A stretch of 64,000 bases of DNA from Candidatus Falkowbacteria bacterium. Lineage in GTDB: Bacteria > Patescibacteriota > Patescibacteriia > Patescibacteriales > Patescibacteriaceae. Position 1 is the first letter of the stretch. Each line of letters begins with the position of its first letter. The stretch covers positions 434,001-498,000 of the forward strand of contig JAPLWA010000004.1 of NCBI GenBank assembly GCA_026396835.1, read 5' to 3'. The notes beneath the pieces are model-generated. The model had not been told where the DNA came from. It did not search any database and saw nothing but the letters and a program-made list of their open reading frames with translations. Position numbers and translations under genes: made by a program. Shown in pieces: positions 31,842-39,792 of the stretch.

Positions 31842-33038
31842 TTATCTTTTTAAAAATTGACTAACCCTATTCCAAAAATTTTTGAAAAAGGATGGCTGGT
31901 TCGCTTGTGCCTTGACGGCTGGAGCAGAGTTACTAACTTTCACTGCCTCATTAACTGACGTTGGGCTAAACCAACCAGCCATTGCTGTGCCATCACTTTT
32001 TAAAATTGAGTAACCGCTACTAGTTTTCTTAACATCAAAACTTCGAACTGCTTGCTTGCTGGCATTCTGATCAATAATTTCAACATAGCCTCTGTTAGTT
32101 TTATTATCAAATTTCGCTTCAGTTACAACCATAACATGACCATACTTACCTTCAGTCCAAAATAATAGATCACCTTCGCTTGGTAAGTTGAAACTTTTAC
32201 CATTAACATGCTGTGTAAAAGTATAAGACGATTTGGCGCTAGCTAAACGATTATTAATCGTATTAACCATATTCCACATTGTTTTAGCGTCACCGACTGG
32301 TCCAATGTTTTTAATACCATAAACTTGCGACTGATACCTTTTAGCAAATTCAACGCAACTATAAGTCGTGCCAGAACTACCAACGCCATTATAATAAGCC
32401 ACTACGCCATTAAACTCCCCCATTCTCTGTCCAAAACGCCAGCCGCCATTAGGAATAGAATTGTAAATCGCGGCTGATAAACCAAAAGGATCACTATAAA
32501 CAATTGGATTATTTCTACTATAACTATAGCTATTTTGTTGCTGCGGATCAATTAAACATTCTTCGCCTAATTGCCAAAATTCTGGATCCTGACTAATAAA
32601 TCTAGCGCTTAATGAATCATAATAACGCGCATTCAAATACTGTAAATTACTAAATTGGTCATACTCCTGACCAATAAATTTTCTTTTTTCGTCATGCTTA
32701 GCTAATTTATTATCAAAACGCAGTGATCCAAAAGCATAATAATCAGTCAGTTCATTAATTTTCTGCTGCCTATCTAAGACAAGACTGGAGCTATTAATAT
32801 GATCTGGATAAATATAGTAAACCGTAGCTGAATTATCAGAGCCGTCAATCGTAGCGATAACTTGATTACCCAAAAAAATATGCTTAGTTGCTCCTTCAGG
32901 ACCAATCGAATAATTTTTAGTGGGATAAATTATTGTTTCATTAGAAGAGGCAGAATAAACAATATTTACAGAAACAACAAAGTACAAAACAAACAAGAAA
33001 ACTAAAATTAGTTTTCGAAAAAAATTATAAAAAAACAT
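31842..33038 (-). CDS. Secreted RHS-core protein with C-terminal CHAP peptidoglycan-hydrolase domain
   Basis: 398 residues. A signal peptide (about 1-29) is followed by a short RHS-associated core (about 95-190): YYAFGSLRFDN, KFIGQEYDQFSNLQYLNARY, RFISQDPEFW and the closing NPIVYSDPFG. After this comes a CHAP amidase/peptidase domain (about 195-335) with catalytic Cys in YSCVEFAKRY, EGDLLFW and His in YGHVMVV. RHS cores in polymorphic toxins end in DPxG and are followed by a variable effector domain, as here. The long YD-repeat shell is missing. The likely target is peptidoglycan of self or of a neighbouring cell. The ATG and Shine-Dalgarno lie inside a strong hairpin. Confidence 0.85.
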   Translation of the reverse strand: MFFYNFFRKLILVFLFVLYFVVSVNIVYSASSNETIIYPTKNYSIGPEGATKHIFLGNQVIATIDGSDNSATVYYIYPDHINSSSLVLDRQQKINELTDYYAFGSLRFDNKLAKHDEKRKFIGQEYDQFSNLQYLNARYYDSLSARFISQDPEFWQLGEECLIDPQQQNSYSYSRNNPIVYSDPFGLSAAIYNSIPNGGWRFGQRMGEFNGVVAYYNGVGSSGTTYSCVEFAKRYQSQVYGIKNIGPVGDAKTMWNMVNTINNRLASAKSSYTFTQHVNGKSFNLPSEGDLLFWTEGKYGHVMVVTEAKFDNKTNRGYVEIIDQNASKQAVRSFDVKKTSSGYSILKSDGTAMAGWFSPTSVNEAVKVSNSAPAVKAQANQPSFFKNFWNRVSQFLKR

Positions 33039-33116
33039 ACCCTCCTTAAATTAACCCAGCCTCCACTCTGATAAATATCAGCGCTTCGGCGGGCAAGTTA
33101 ATAAATGGAGGGTATG
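33036..33116 (-). promoter_or_regulatory. Inverted repeat covering the ribosome site and start codon of the RHS-CHAP gene
   Basis: CATACCCTCCTTAAATTAAC (33036-33055) and GTTAATAAATGGAGGGTATG (33097-33116) pair at 18 of 20 positions. On the minus strand the 3' arm contains AAGGAGGG and the ATG of the RHS-CHAP ORF, and the stem is followed by T-rich codons. Inside the loop are CTGATA/TATCAG and a CGC-TTCG-GCG tetraloop. It looks like a terminator fused to a start site. Confidence 0.8.
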
Positions 33117-33134
33117 GAGAGAAAACTTCAAGCT

Positions 33135-33749
33135 CTATGAACCAAAAACCAAACCATATAAATCATGCTCTTGATTAATCGCTGTTTTTACTTCTTTAAT
33201 AAATTTAAAATCTTTAAAATATAATTTTATATCTTGTGGCGTAACTGGATTAATCAAATCCATTAAACGCTTGTCGTGCGATGACATCAATTCTGTTGTT
33301 GGCTGCTGGAAAGGAAATTCTTCTAATAAAATTATCCTACCACCGTCTTCTAAAATACTCTTCCAACCAGCAATAGCTTTAACTCTATCCTGTAAATAAT
33401 AAAAAAGATTACAACAAATAATCGTTTGAAATTTTTTATCTACTGCTATAGCCTCCGCGTTATTTTTAATAAATGAGCCTTCACTAAATGATTGCAAACT
33501 TTCTTTGCACAAATTAATCATTCTATCAGAAAAATCATTAAGCGTAACTTCCAAATTTTTCTGAAGTAAAATTTTAGACAAATAACCAGTACCAGCCGCT
33601 AAATCTATAACTGGAGATTTTATCTGGTCTTCTAATAAATTAATAACTTCGGCTTGAGCTTTATAATGCCCTGTTTGCAACATGTGTTCATTATAATCCA
33701 AAGCCGCTTCGTCCCAGAACTCTTTAATATCTTCCGACTTATTAGACAT
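33135..33749 (-). CDS. Class I SAM-dependent methyltransferase, substrate unknown
   Basis: 204 residues. Motif I is VIDLAAGTGYLSKIL (about 48-62), followed by VTLNDFSDRMINLC, the motif II acidic region, and FQTIICCNLFYYLQDR as motif IV. The C-terminal segment ILLEEFPFQQPTTE completes the fold. It is the last gene in a compact group with the tRNA-Thr editing-like protein (5-bp gap), the deoxyribosyltransferase-like protein and a TrmB regulator. It is closed by the large hairpin at 33036-33116. Confidence 0.78.
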   Translation of the reverse strand: MSNKSEDIKEFWDEAALDYNEHMLQTGHYKAQAEVINLLEDQIKSPVIDLAAGTGYLSKILLQKNLEVTLNDFSDRMINLCKESLQSFSEGSFIKNNAEAIAVDKKFQTIICCNLFYYLQDRVKAIAGWKSILEDGGRIILLEEFPFQQPTTELMSSHDKRLMDLINPVTPQDIKLYFKDFKFIKEVKTAINQEHDLYGLVFGS

Positions 33750-33754
33750 AATAA

Positions 33755-34102
33755 TTAGAAATTAAAAAACCTGATCGCCGAGTCATCAGCCGAAACATCT
33801 AGGTGCAAAGCTTTTGTAATACCAAATGGAGCAAGATAAACTTCTTTGTTATATTTAGCTAAACCCTCGGATAATCTAATAAATAACGCTTGGGCTAACG
33901 TCGGCTCAATAACATTTTCATACAAATGCGCGAACGGAACAATAACAATCTTTAAAGACCCCGCTACATCTAATAATTTTAAAACAATTTTTTCGATTTT
34001 TTCTGAAGATTCTTCTTTATCAAAATGGCAAAAACAGACAAGCCCAGAATGAACCTCTTTATCTATATAACTATAGTCTCCCAGAAAAGTGAGGATTCTC
34101 AT
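33755..34102 (-). CDS. Standalone archaeal-type ThrRS editing-domain protein
   Basis: 115 residues. The segment VIVPFAHLYENVIEPTLAQA (about 53-72) and EVYLAPFGITKALHLDV (about 87-103) match the N-terminal editing domain of archaeal threonyl-tRNA synthetases, which removes serine wrongly attached to tRNA-Thr and shares its fold with D-aminoacyl-tRNA deacylases. The first strand MRILTFLGDYSYID also fits. The domain is full length and not fused to a synthetase. It should act in trans as a tRNA proofreading hydrolase. Being in a TrmB-led operon with a methyltransferase is unusual. Confidence 0.68.
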   Translation of the reverse strand: MRILTFLGDYSYIDKEVHSGLVCFCHFDKEESSEKIEKIVLKLLDVAGSLKIVIVPFAHLYENVIEPTLAQALFIRLSEGLAKYNKEVYLAPFGITKALHLDVSADDSAIRFFNF

Positions 34103-34111
34103 ATTCTATAA

Positions 34112-34561
34112 TTACTTTAAGCTAATCTTCTTCAGATCACCATTTAAGAAAATTGATTCTAGGCCGTAAACTTCTTCCTTAAAGCCTAGATTTTCAGAAA
34201 TAGGGTTAAGAATATAAATAGGTTTTTTATAATGAAAAGCGATCACCATTTCGGCTAAAGTATTTCCGCCAATATAGCCGGCTAAACCATTCTTAGGATA
34301 ATTCAAAACTAAAATCGCATCACTCTCTATTACTTTCTTAAAATGATTTTTTATTAGCCAAGTTTTCTTTTTATAGTTCTTGGCATCCTTAAACCAGGTC
34401 TTATATGTTTCGACTCTAAAGTCACCGTTATCCTTCATCTTCATGGCAGTATAAGGATATTTAACCTTAAAACCAAGTTTAACTAATTCTTCGCCAATTT
34501 CAAAACCTTGCTTAAAGAAAGCGGCGCTCGAGCACAAAGTAATTATTTTCTTGTTTGACAT
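34112..34561 (-). CDS. Nucleoside 2-deoxyribosyltransferase-like protein
   Basis: 149 residues with a small Rossmann-like fold. IITLCSSAAFFKQGFEIGEE opens strand 1 and helix 1. DAILVLNYPKNGLAGYIGGN followed by TLAEMVIAFHYKKPIYIL (about 80-117) is the signature region of 2-deoxyribosyltransferase and related nucleotide-processing proteins, with the Glu in TLAEM as the candidate nucleophile. Substrate uncertain; nucleotide salvage or clean-up is plausible. It is 9 bp upstream of the editing-domain gene and 12 bp downstream of the TrmB gene. Confidence 0.6.
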   Translation of the reverse strand: MSNKKIITLCSSAAFFKQGFEIGEELVKLGFKVKYPYTAMKMKDNGDFRVETYKTWFKDAKNYKKKTWLIKNHFKKVIESDAILVLNYPKNGLAGYIGGNTLAEMVIAFHYKKPIYILNPISENLGFKEEVYGLESIFLNGDLKKISLK

Positions 34562-34573
34562 ATTAAAAAATCT

Positions 34574-35344
34574 TTACTTTTTAGCGCTTAGCCACAACAT
34601 CTCAAATAGCGCTTTCATCATATTAACATTTTCTTCTGATTTTATAAGCACTGTTTCTAATGTCTCGTTCCAGGTTGTAAAAGATACGTATTCTCCCCAA
34701 ACCACAATTGTTAAATCTGGATTATATAATTTTTTAGATAGCAGTCTTGTTTCTCGATTAGCCTTGTTCTCATTCTTACTAACTTCAATACCTAATTTAC
34801 TTTCTGGTAATAATAATCTTGTTTTAATACCTCTTTTATTTTTTTCTTTATAATAGTCTCTTAAAAATTCTGGATAAAATACAAACTTTTCTGCTTCAAC
34901 ACCGAATCTTAATATTTCTTGTCCTTTCTTAAGCTCTAATGTTCTATTATATAATTCTTTAAAACCAAGTTCACCTTTTAATATTTCAACTTGTGCTCCT
35001 TTGGCGCTTTGTAAAAAATGTAATTTTTGAATATCAGTCACTAAATTATTTAATTGCGCTTTGCGCGCCACAATTGTTCTTTCTTGATCTTCTACATAGC
35101 GTTCAATGGCTTTTGGTGAACTAATAACATAATTACTTCTTTTACCATGAACATATTCATCTATCACACCAAGCTTAGATAGCTTTTCAATTGCCACCAC
35201 GGCTGTCGAACGAGGTAAGCCGCTATACTTAGCTATCTCATTAATTGTCATCGAGGGATGTGATAGTAAAATAACATATACCTCGGCTTCTGCCTTGCTT
35301 AGGCCAGAATTAACAAGTTTTTCTGTTAAATTTGTTGTTTGCAT
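34574..35344 (-). CDS. TrmB-family transcriptional regulator
   Basis: 256 residues. The winged helix (about 10-70) has GLSKAEAEVYVILLSHPSMT and INEIAKYSGLPRSTAVVAIE. A coiled linker follows (about 80-115), then a C-terminal sensor domain containing KELYNRTLELKKGQEILRFG and IKTRLLLPESKLG. It leads a four-gene minus-strand unit with the deoxyribosyltransferase-like, editing-domain and methyltransferase genes, so it probably regulates its own operon. It diverges from the membrane protein gene at 35426. Confidence 0.82.
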   Translation of the reverse strand: MQTTNLTEKLVNSGLSKAEAEVYVILLSHPSMTINEIAKYSGLPRSTAVVAIEKLSKLGVIDEYVHGKRSNYVISSPKAIERYVEDQERTIVARKAQLNNLVTDIQKLHFLQSAKGAQVEILKGELGFKELYNRTLELKKGQEILRFGVEAEKFVFYPEFLRDYYKEKNKRGIKTRLLLPESKLGIEVSKNENKANRETRLLSKKLYNPDLTIVVWGEYVSFTTWNETLETVLIKSEENVNMMKALFEMLWLSAKK

Positions 35345-35391
35345 ATACTTGTATTTAACACCAAAAGTTTTATTTTGGCAAGTAAACGCGC

Positions 35392-35397
35392 TATAAT
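35392..35397 (+). promoter_or_regulatory. -10 box for the Cys-rich membrane protein gene
   Basis: TATAAT at 35392-35397; the -35 is unclear. Transcription from about 35404 leaves a 22-nt leader to ATG 35426 and excludes the more distant upstream ATGs as starts. Confidence 0.5.
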
Positions 35398-35425
35398 ATG
35401 TATGAGCTTTATTTATAATAACATT

Positions 35426-35848
35426 ATGAAATATAATTATCTGAAGCTGAGTTTCTATCTCAGCTTGGCCGGAACATTGTTTGCCGGCTATATGAGCGGC
35501 GTAAAACTATTTACCCACACCTGTGCTTTTAATGAGACCTGCCCTTATTTTATGGGTATCCCGGCTTGTTGGCCTGGCCTAGCTATGTTCTTCATAATGT
35601 TTATCATGACTATTTTAGGTTTAAGCAAAAAAGTTTCAGAATTTGCAGTACGTAAAACATTATCATTTGTTTCCCTACTAGGAGTAATCTTTGCTGGTCG
35701 CTACGTTGTTGAAGAAATGTTTTTACTAATTAAACAAGGTTATAGCCGCTATGCTCTTGGTCTGCCAACCTGTACCTATGGATTAATTTTCTATATTATC
35801 ATTTTTTCCATTTCTATTTGTTGTTGTAAAGACTGCTGTAAAAAATAA
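35426..35848 (+). CDS. Four-helix membrane protein with conserved-looking Cys pairs
   Basis: 140 residues from ATG 35426 (MKYNYLKLSFYLSLAG). A longer frame from 35339 starts upstream of the -10 box and is rejected. There are four transmembrane helices. Two similar motifs, FMGIPACWPGLAMFF and ALGLPTCTYGLIFY, suggest an internal duplication; a further pair lies in TCAFNETC, and the C-terminus is CCCKDCCKK. The cysteines recall VKOR/DsbB-type disulfide enzymes, but the CxxC active site is not in the canonical place, so function is open. It is followed 1 bp later by another membrane protein gene. Confidence 0.6.
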   Translation: MKYNYLKLSFYLSLAGTLFAGYMSGVKLFTHTCAFNETCPYFMGIPACWPGLAMFFIMFIMTILGLSKKVSEFAVRKTLSFVSLLGVIFAGRYVVEEMFLLIKQGYSRYALGLPTCTYGLIFYIIIFSISICCCKDCCKK

Positions 35849-35849
35849 T

Positions 35850-36266
35850 ATGATCAAAAAAATCTTTGAAAAAATCGAGCATAAAATTCGCGGCGTCCTA
35901 AGCCATTACCCTACCGTCTACGCTATTATTGGCGGCGTCGGTGTAGTTTTATTTTGGCGTGGTGTTTGGCATACTATGGATTACTTAATGCTAAATGTTA
36001 AGTCAATCAGCCTTAGCTCATCAAGTATTGATTTAGCAAATGAACTTTGGTGGGATGGTCCCCTGTCTTTATTAATTGGTTTAGCCATGCTTTTACTGAC
36101 AGGCGTATTTGTCTCAAATTTTATTGGTAATGAAATCTTAATCAGCGGTTTACGCGGCGAGAAAAAACTATCAGAAAAGACAGAAGAAGAAATAGAAACC
36201 GAGGCTGATAAGATTGATGATATTGAAAAAGAATTAAAAAATATTTCAAAAAAATTAAAACAATAA
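35850..36266 (+). CDS. Two-helix membrane protein with C-terminal coiled coil
   Basis: 138 residues. Two hydrophobic helices (about 21-42 and 70-92) are separated by a short outer loop. The C-terminal 45 residues are acidic and helical (TEEEIETEADKIDDIEKELK) and should form a cytoplasmic coiled coil. No family recognised. It is translationally coupled to the Cys-rich membrane protein (1-bp gap) and followed by a terminator, so the two probably act together. Confidence 0.65.
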   Translation: MIKKIFEKIEHKIRGVLSHYPTVYAIIGGVGVVLFWRGVWHTMDYLMLNVKSISLSSSSIDLANELWWDGPLSLLIGLAMLLLTGVFVSNFIGNEILISGLRGEKKLSEKTEEEIETEADKIDDIEKELKNISKKLKQ

Positions 36267-36275
36267 TCTCTAAAC

Positions 36276-36311
36276 AAAAAAGCATCCCAACGTTTTGTCG
36301 GGATGCTTTTT
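36276..36311. terminator. Bidirectional terminator
   Basis: A5-GCATCCC (36276-36287) pairs with GGGATGC-T5 (36300-36311). It separates convergent units. Confidence 0.9.
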
Positions 36312-36330
36312 TTAATACAAAGTTTATTTT

Positions 36331-36753
36331 CTATTCAGTTAAGTTTCCAATCAAGAAGGAAGCTAGAGCAGCCTTAGCTTTGTCGCTTGAGCCATGCTGG
36401 CGTGTAAAAGCTGCTGTTCCGTCAATTCCACAAAGACCAATAATAGCCTTATCTCCTCCTGGGTGCTTACTAATCCAAGAAGTTAAATCATAGATATTCT
36501 TATCAACTACTGCCCAACAATCAGTTGTGCTCTTGTGAGCTGACACTTCTGCAAGAGAAGCTTTTACTAACTTCTTTGATTCAACTACAGGCTCTTGAGC
36601 TGGAATCTTACTACCCTGCTCTTCAATGCCCCTTTGTTCAGAAACCTCACTCTTGTCGTCGGTAATTGGCGCAGATGATTTTGTTTGCCAAATATAAAAA
36701 CCAGCAGCAACGATTACGATAACACCTAAAATTAGAGCGATTTGTTTTTTCAT
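36331..36753 (-). CDS. Membrane-anchored cytochrome b5-like heme protein
   Basis: 140 residues. A membrane helix or signal anchor (about 4-22) and a low-complexity linker precede a cytochrome b5 domain (about 64-138). The heme ligands are His97 in SKHPGGD and His120 in TRQHGSSD. CWAVVDKNIYDLTSWI is the family core. It should bind one b-type heme on the outer face of the membrane and transfer single electrons; the partner is unknown. Single-gene unit facing the terminator at 36276-36311. Confidence 0.88.
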   Translation of the reverse strand: MKKQIALILGVIVIVAAGFYIWQTKSSAPITDDKSEVSEQRGIEEQGSKIPAQEPVVESKKLVKASLAEVSAHKSTTDCWAVVDKNIYDLTSWISKHPGGDKAIIGLCGIDGTAAFTRQHGSSDKAKAALASFLIGNLTE

Positions 36754-36890
36754 ATTATATATTTTAAAACATATAAATTTATGTTTGTTACAATAGAGTA
36801 TACACTATTTTTGTAACCTTGAAAAGCCTAAGCGCTCACTAAAAAAATATTTAAAAAACCCTAGCGAATTCGGCTATAAACAAAATATCG

Positions 36891-36899
36891 TGCTATAAT
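36891..36899 (+). promoter_or_regulatory. Extended -10 promoter of the permease gene
   Basis: TGC-TATAAT (TATAAT 36894-36899) without a recognisable -35. ATG 36915 follows 15 nt later, so the leader is about 9 nt. Confidence 0.55.
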
Positions 36900-36914
36900 T
36901 AAGTAAGCTAAATT

Positions 36915-38039
36915 ATGAAAAAAACAGTCTTTACTCAAAGTGCCTCAATAATCATCGGAACAATAATTGGAGCCGGTATCTTAGGTTTGCCTTTTGCCTT
37001 TATGAAAGCTGGCTTTTTAACCGGCCTAATGGTTCTACTAATAATATCTTCTTGTGTTATTATCTTGGCTTTATTTTTAGGTGAAATAACATTACGTACT
37101 AATGGTAAACACCAAGTCAGTGGTTATGTTGGAGTTTATTTAGGCAAACATCTAAAAAATATTCAGGCTATTTTATTACTTTTCGGTATGTATGGCGCCT
37201 TATTAGCCTATACAATTGGTCAGGGCCAAATCTTATCAAATCTGTTTGGCGGCTCAAAGGTTTTATGGTCAATTATTGCCTATATATTTTTAAGTATTCT
37301 AGTTGTTAAAGGTTTGGCGCTAATTAAAAGAATAGAGTTCATAATTGGTCTTTTAATTTTAGGATTTATTTTTGTTATCGGAGTTTTATCGACGCCTCAC
37401 ATTAACATAGATTACTGGCACGGTTTTTCCTTGGCCAAGTTTTTTATACCTTATGGTGCAATTCTATTTGCTTGCTCTGGTTTAGTCGCTATTCCTGAAG
37501 CCAAAGAAATAATTAGTGCCAGCAAAGGCCAGGCACATCTTCGCTCAGCAATTTTAGTTGGTTATCTAATTCCAATTTTGATTTACATTAGCTTTACTGC
37601 AATAATCATTGCTGTAACAGGACCAGGCACCACAGAAATTGCTACAATTGGTCTAACTTCTGTTATTGGACCAGCTGCCCTACTTATTGGTAGTTTATTC
37701 TCAATTGTAGCCATGTCTTCAGGTTTTATGGCCCTAGGCAACGCTATTAAAGAAATCTATCAATACGATTATAAGCTTAAGCCTATTCTATCCATAACGC
37801 TTACTCTAGCCGTACCAATACTTATGTTTTTGCTTGGACTAAGAGATTTCTTTGGTGTTGTTAGTTTGGCCGGTGCTTTAAGCGTTGGCTTAACAGGCTT
37901 AATTGTAATAATTGTATTTTGGCGAGCTCGTAAAAATGGTAAAAGGAAACCCGAATATACCGTACCAAGTTGGCTAGCAATTCCAGCAAGTATAATTATT
38001 TCAATCATGCTAATTATTGGCTTAATCTATACTATATAA
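36915..38039 (+). CDS. Amino-acid permease (aromatic amino-acid/HAAAP-like)
   Basis: 374 residues with about 11 transmembrane helices. The N-terminal helix IIIGTIIGAGILGLPFAFMK has the broken-helix GxGILG motif of APC-superfamily transporters. The layout and the segment ACSGLVAIPEAKEIISASKG resemble the Trp/Tyr permease branch. It should import an amino acid by ion coupling, which suits an organism with poor biosynthesis. Monocistronic, with a good terminator after it. Confidence 0.82.
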   Translation: MKKTVFTQSASIIIGTIIGAGILGLPFAFMKAGFLTGLMVLLIISSCVIILALFLGEITLRTNGKHQVSGYVGVYLGKHLKNIQAILLLFGMYGALLAYTIGQGQILSNLFGGSKVLWSIIAYIFLSILVVKGLALIKRIEFIIGLLILGFIFVIGVLSTPHINIDYWHGFSLAKFFIPYGAILFACSGLVAIPEAKEIISASKGQAHLRSAILVGYLIPILIYISFTAIIIAVTGPGTTEIATIGLTSVIGPAALLIGSLFSIVAMSSGFMALGNAIKEIYQYDYKLKPILSITLTLAVPILMFLLGLRDFFGVVSLAGALSVGLTGLIVIIVFWRARKNGKRKPEYTVPSWLAIPASIIISIMLIIGLIYTI

Positions 38040-38051
38040 ATTTTGTATTAT

Positions 38052-38085
38052 AAAACCGCCCTAACATCTTGTCGGGGCGGTTTTT
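38052..38085. terminator. Bidirectional terminator
   Basis: AAAACCGCCC (38052-38061) pairs with GGGCGGTTTT (38075-38084), with T-run. It lies between the permease and the convergent pilin gene. Confidence 0.9.
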
Positions 38086-38097
38086 ATTTAACTTGAA

Positions 38098-39165
38098 TTA
38101 ATCTTTAAGACATCTAACCGAAAAACCATAGTAGCGGTGACTCCACCCATAATCAAAGGTATCAAAATCGGAGATGATTTCTCTGCTATAAGAGAAATCA
38201 TCAATGTAACGTTGAGTTGACCAATAAAGCTCACTGTAACCATGCCAAATAAAATTACCGCCGCCTCTTTGGCCTCCGGGTGTCGCAACAAATCCATAGT
38301 TATCGGTTCCATTCCAGGGAACTACTGACGTGGACTTCGCTTTTAGCTTCTTACCAGCCAAAGCATCTCCACCGGCAAAATCTGATAAAGTCTGCCAGTC
38401 AGTTTCATTTGGTATATGCCAACCAATTGGGCAAATACCCTGATGAACTAGACCAGGAGTACAAGCGTCAGTCTCGTTAGTAGGTGCGGTATCACAATCC
38501 TGAGGTAAAGCCATGGCTGTATGCCATTGATATAGCCCGCCTTCAGAAACGCAGTTAGAAGGCTCATCATCATAGCAATATTTTTGAATATCACCAGCAT
38601 CAGCATTTCTTTGGTTCTCGCTACCATTAACCCTAGAACCAACTCTCAAATTTTGTTGCATCCAACACTGAGATCCAATTTTTACTGTATCGTACTGATT
38701 ACCGTCCTTGTCAGTAATCTTACAACCGCAATCAGCAATACTCCCGTCTGGCGTTAACTTATTTATACCGGCCTTAGCTGAACCTGAATCCCCTGCTAAA
38801 CAAAAACAAATATTGTAAGAAGTAGGCGAAGTTCGTTCATAGATATAATCACTATTAGCACAACTTGCTTCTTTTCTGGGCTCTGGATTTGATGGCACCT
38901 TTTCTAAATACACAATTGAATTACTAGGATTAACTATTTGATTGCCTGCCGTAATAACAGTTGGATAAAAACCCATGGAATTAAAATACATCTGAAGCCC
39001 CACTTGGATAGTCTTAACGTCTGCTAATCTTTTAGCATCCCTAGATTTTACTCGTGGATTGGATAAAGATATTACTGCGGTAGTAGCCAAAACACCTATA
39101 ATTGCAATAACAACTAATAATTCTATAAGCGTAAATGCTGAATTGTTTTTAGATTTGAGTTTCAT
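38098..39165 (-). CDS. Type IV pilin-like protein with FISUMP passenger domain
   Basis: 355 residues from ATG 39165 (MKLKSKNNSAFTLIEL). A longer frame from 39270 overlaps dtd and puts 35 residues before the leader, so it is rejected. The signal is SAFTLIELLVVIAIIGVL, with Ala in place of the usual Gly before the cleavage point. The stalk has KSRDAKRLADVKTIQVGLQM and SNPEPRKEASC. The head (about 145-355) is FISUMP-like: KDGNQYDTVKIGSQCWMQQN, GLYQWHTAM, CPIGWHIPNETDW and FSVRCLKD. It is a close paralogue of the pilin at 15572. Confidence 0.9.
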   Translation of the reverse strand: MKLKSKNNSAFTLIELLVVIAIIGVLATTAVISLSNPRVKSRDAKRLADVKTIQVGLQMYFNSMGFYPTVITAGNQIVNPSNSIVYLEKVPSNPEPRKEASCANSDYIYERTSPTSYNICFCLAGDSGSAKAGINKLTPDGSIADCGCKITDKDGNQYDTVKIGSQCWMQQNLRVGSRVNGSENQRNADAGDIQKYCYDDEPSNCVSEGGLYQWHTAMALPQDCDTAPTNETDACTPGLVHQGICPIGWHIPNETDWQTLSDFAGGDALAGKKLKAKSTSVVPWNGTDNYGFVATPGGQRGGGNFIWHGYSELYWSTQRYIDDFSYSREIISDFDTFDYGWSHRYYGFSVRCLKD

Positions 39166-39240
39166 AATATAGTTAATTTTACTCCATAAACACCCAATCA
39201 AGCAATGGACTAATGAATTTACTAATGATATAAATATATT

Positions 39241-39678
39241 ATGCGTTGCCTTATTCAGCGTGTTAATCACGCATCAGTTAAAATAAATGAATCAGAAATT
39301 AGCCATATAAATAATGGTCTTTTGGTTTTTGTTGCCATACATGTTAATGACGCTGAAGAATCAATCTCTAAAATGGCTGAGAAGATTATAAAGCTAAGAA
39401 TTTTTGAAGACGAGACAGGAAAAATGAATAAATCAGTCTTGGATATAAACGGCGAGGTTTTAGTTGTTTCGCAATTTACTTTATACGGTGACTGCTCGAA
39501 AGGCAATCGACCAAGCTTCATTGAATCTGCGTCTCCGGATAAAGCTAAACAACACTATGACAAATTTATAAAATACTTATCAGAAAAAGATATTAAAATT
39601 CAAACTGGTCAATTCCAAGCACATATGAAAATTGAATTAACTAATGATGGACCAGTTACCGTAATAGTAGAAACTTAA
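39241..39678 (+). CDS. dtd: D-aminoacyl-tRNA deacylase
   Basis: 145 residues, full family length. It hydrolyses D-aminoacyl-tRNAs (and Gly-tRNA-Ala) to keep translation homochiral. The N-terminus MRCLIQRVNHASVKINE, the active-site segment SQFTLYGDCSKGNRPSF (about 79-95) and the cross-subunit NDGPVTVIVET at the C-terminus are the two signature motifs. It starts 75 bp from a divergent pilin gene. With the ThrRS-type editing protein at 33755 the window holds two members of the same deacylase fold. Confidence 0.96.
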   Translation: MRCLIQRVNHASVKINESEISHINNGLLVFVAIHVNDAEESISKMAEKIIKLRIFEDETGKMNKSVLDINGEVLVVSQFTLYGDCSKGNRPSFIESASPDKAKQHYDKFIKYLSEKDIKIQTGQFQAHMKIELTNDGPVTVIVET

Positions 39679-39702
39679 TAAAAATCAACTACCCTACCCC
39701 CA

Positions 39703-39733
39703 ACCCCTCCCCACGCAGAGCGTAGGGAGGGGT
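39703..39733. repeat. GC-rich hairpin
   Basis: ACCCCTCCC (39703-39711) and GGGAGGGGT (39725-39733) are perfect 9-bp arms around CACGCAGAGCGTA. It lies 25 bp after dtd in an AT-rich spacer of about 300 bp that contains no gene. Confidence 0.65.
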
Positions 39734-39792
39734 GACTTGCATTGACGTAAACACTGAAAAAGATATTTATATAGACTAAAAGGCTCAAGGGG

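Noticed and set aside
39166-39270. Longer start for the FISUMP pilin (MINTLNKATHN...)
   Set aside because: It would overlap the divergent dtd gene and add 35 residues before the prepilin leader.
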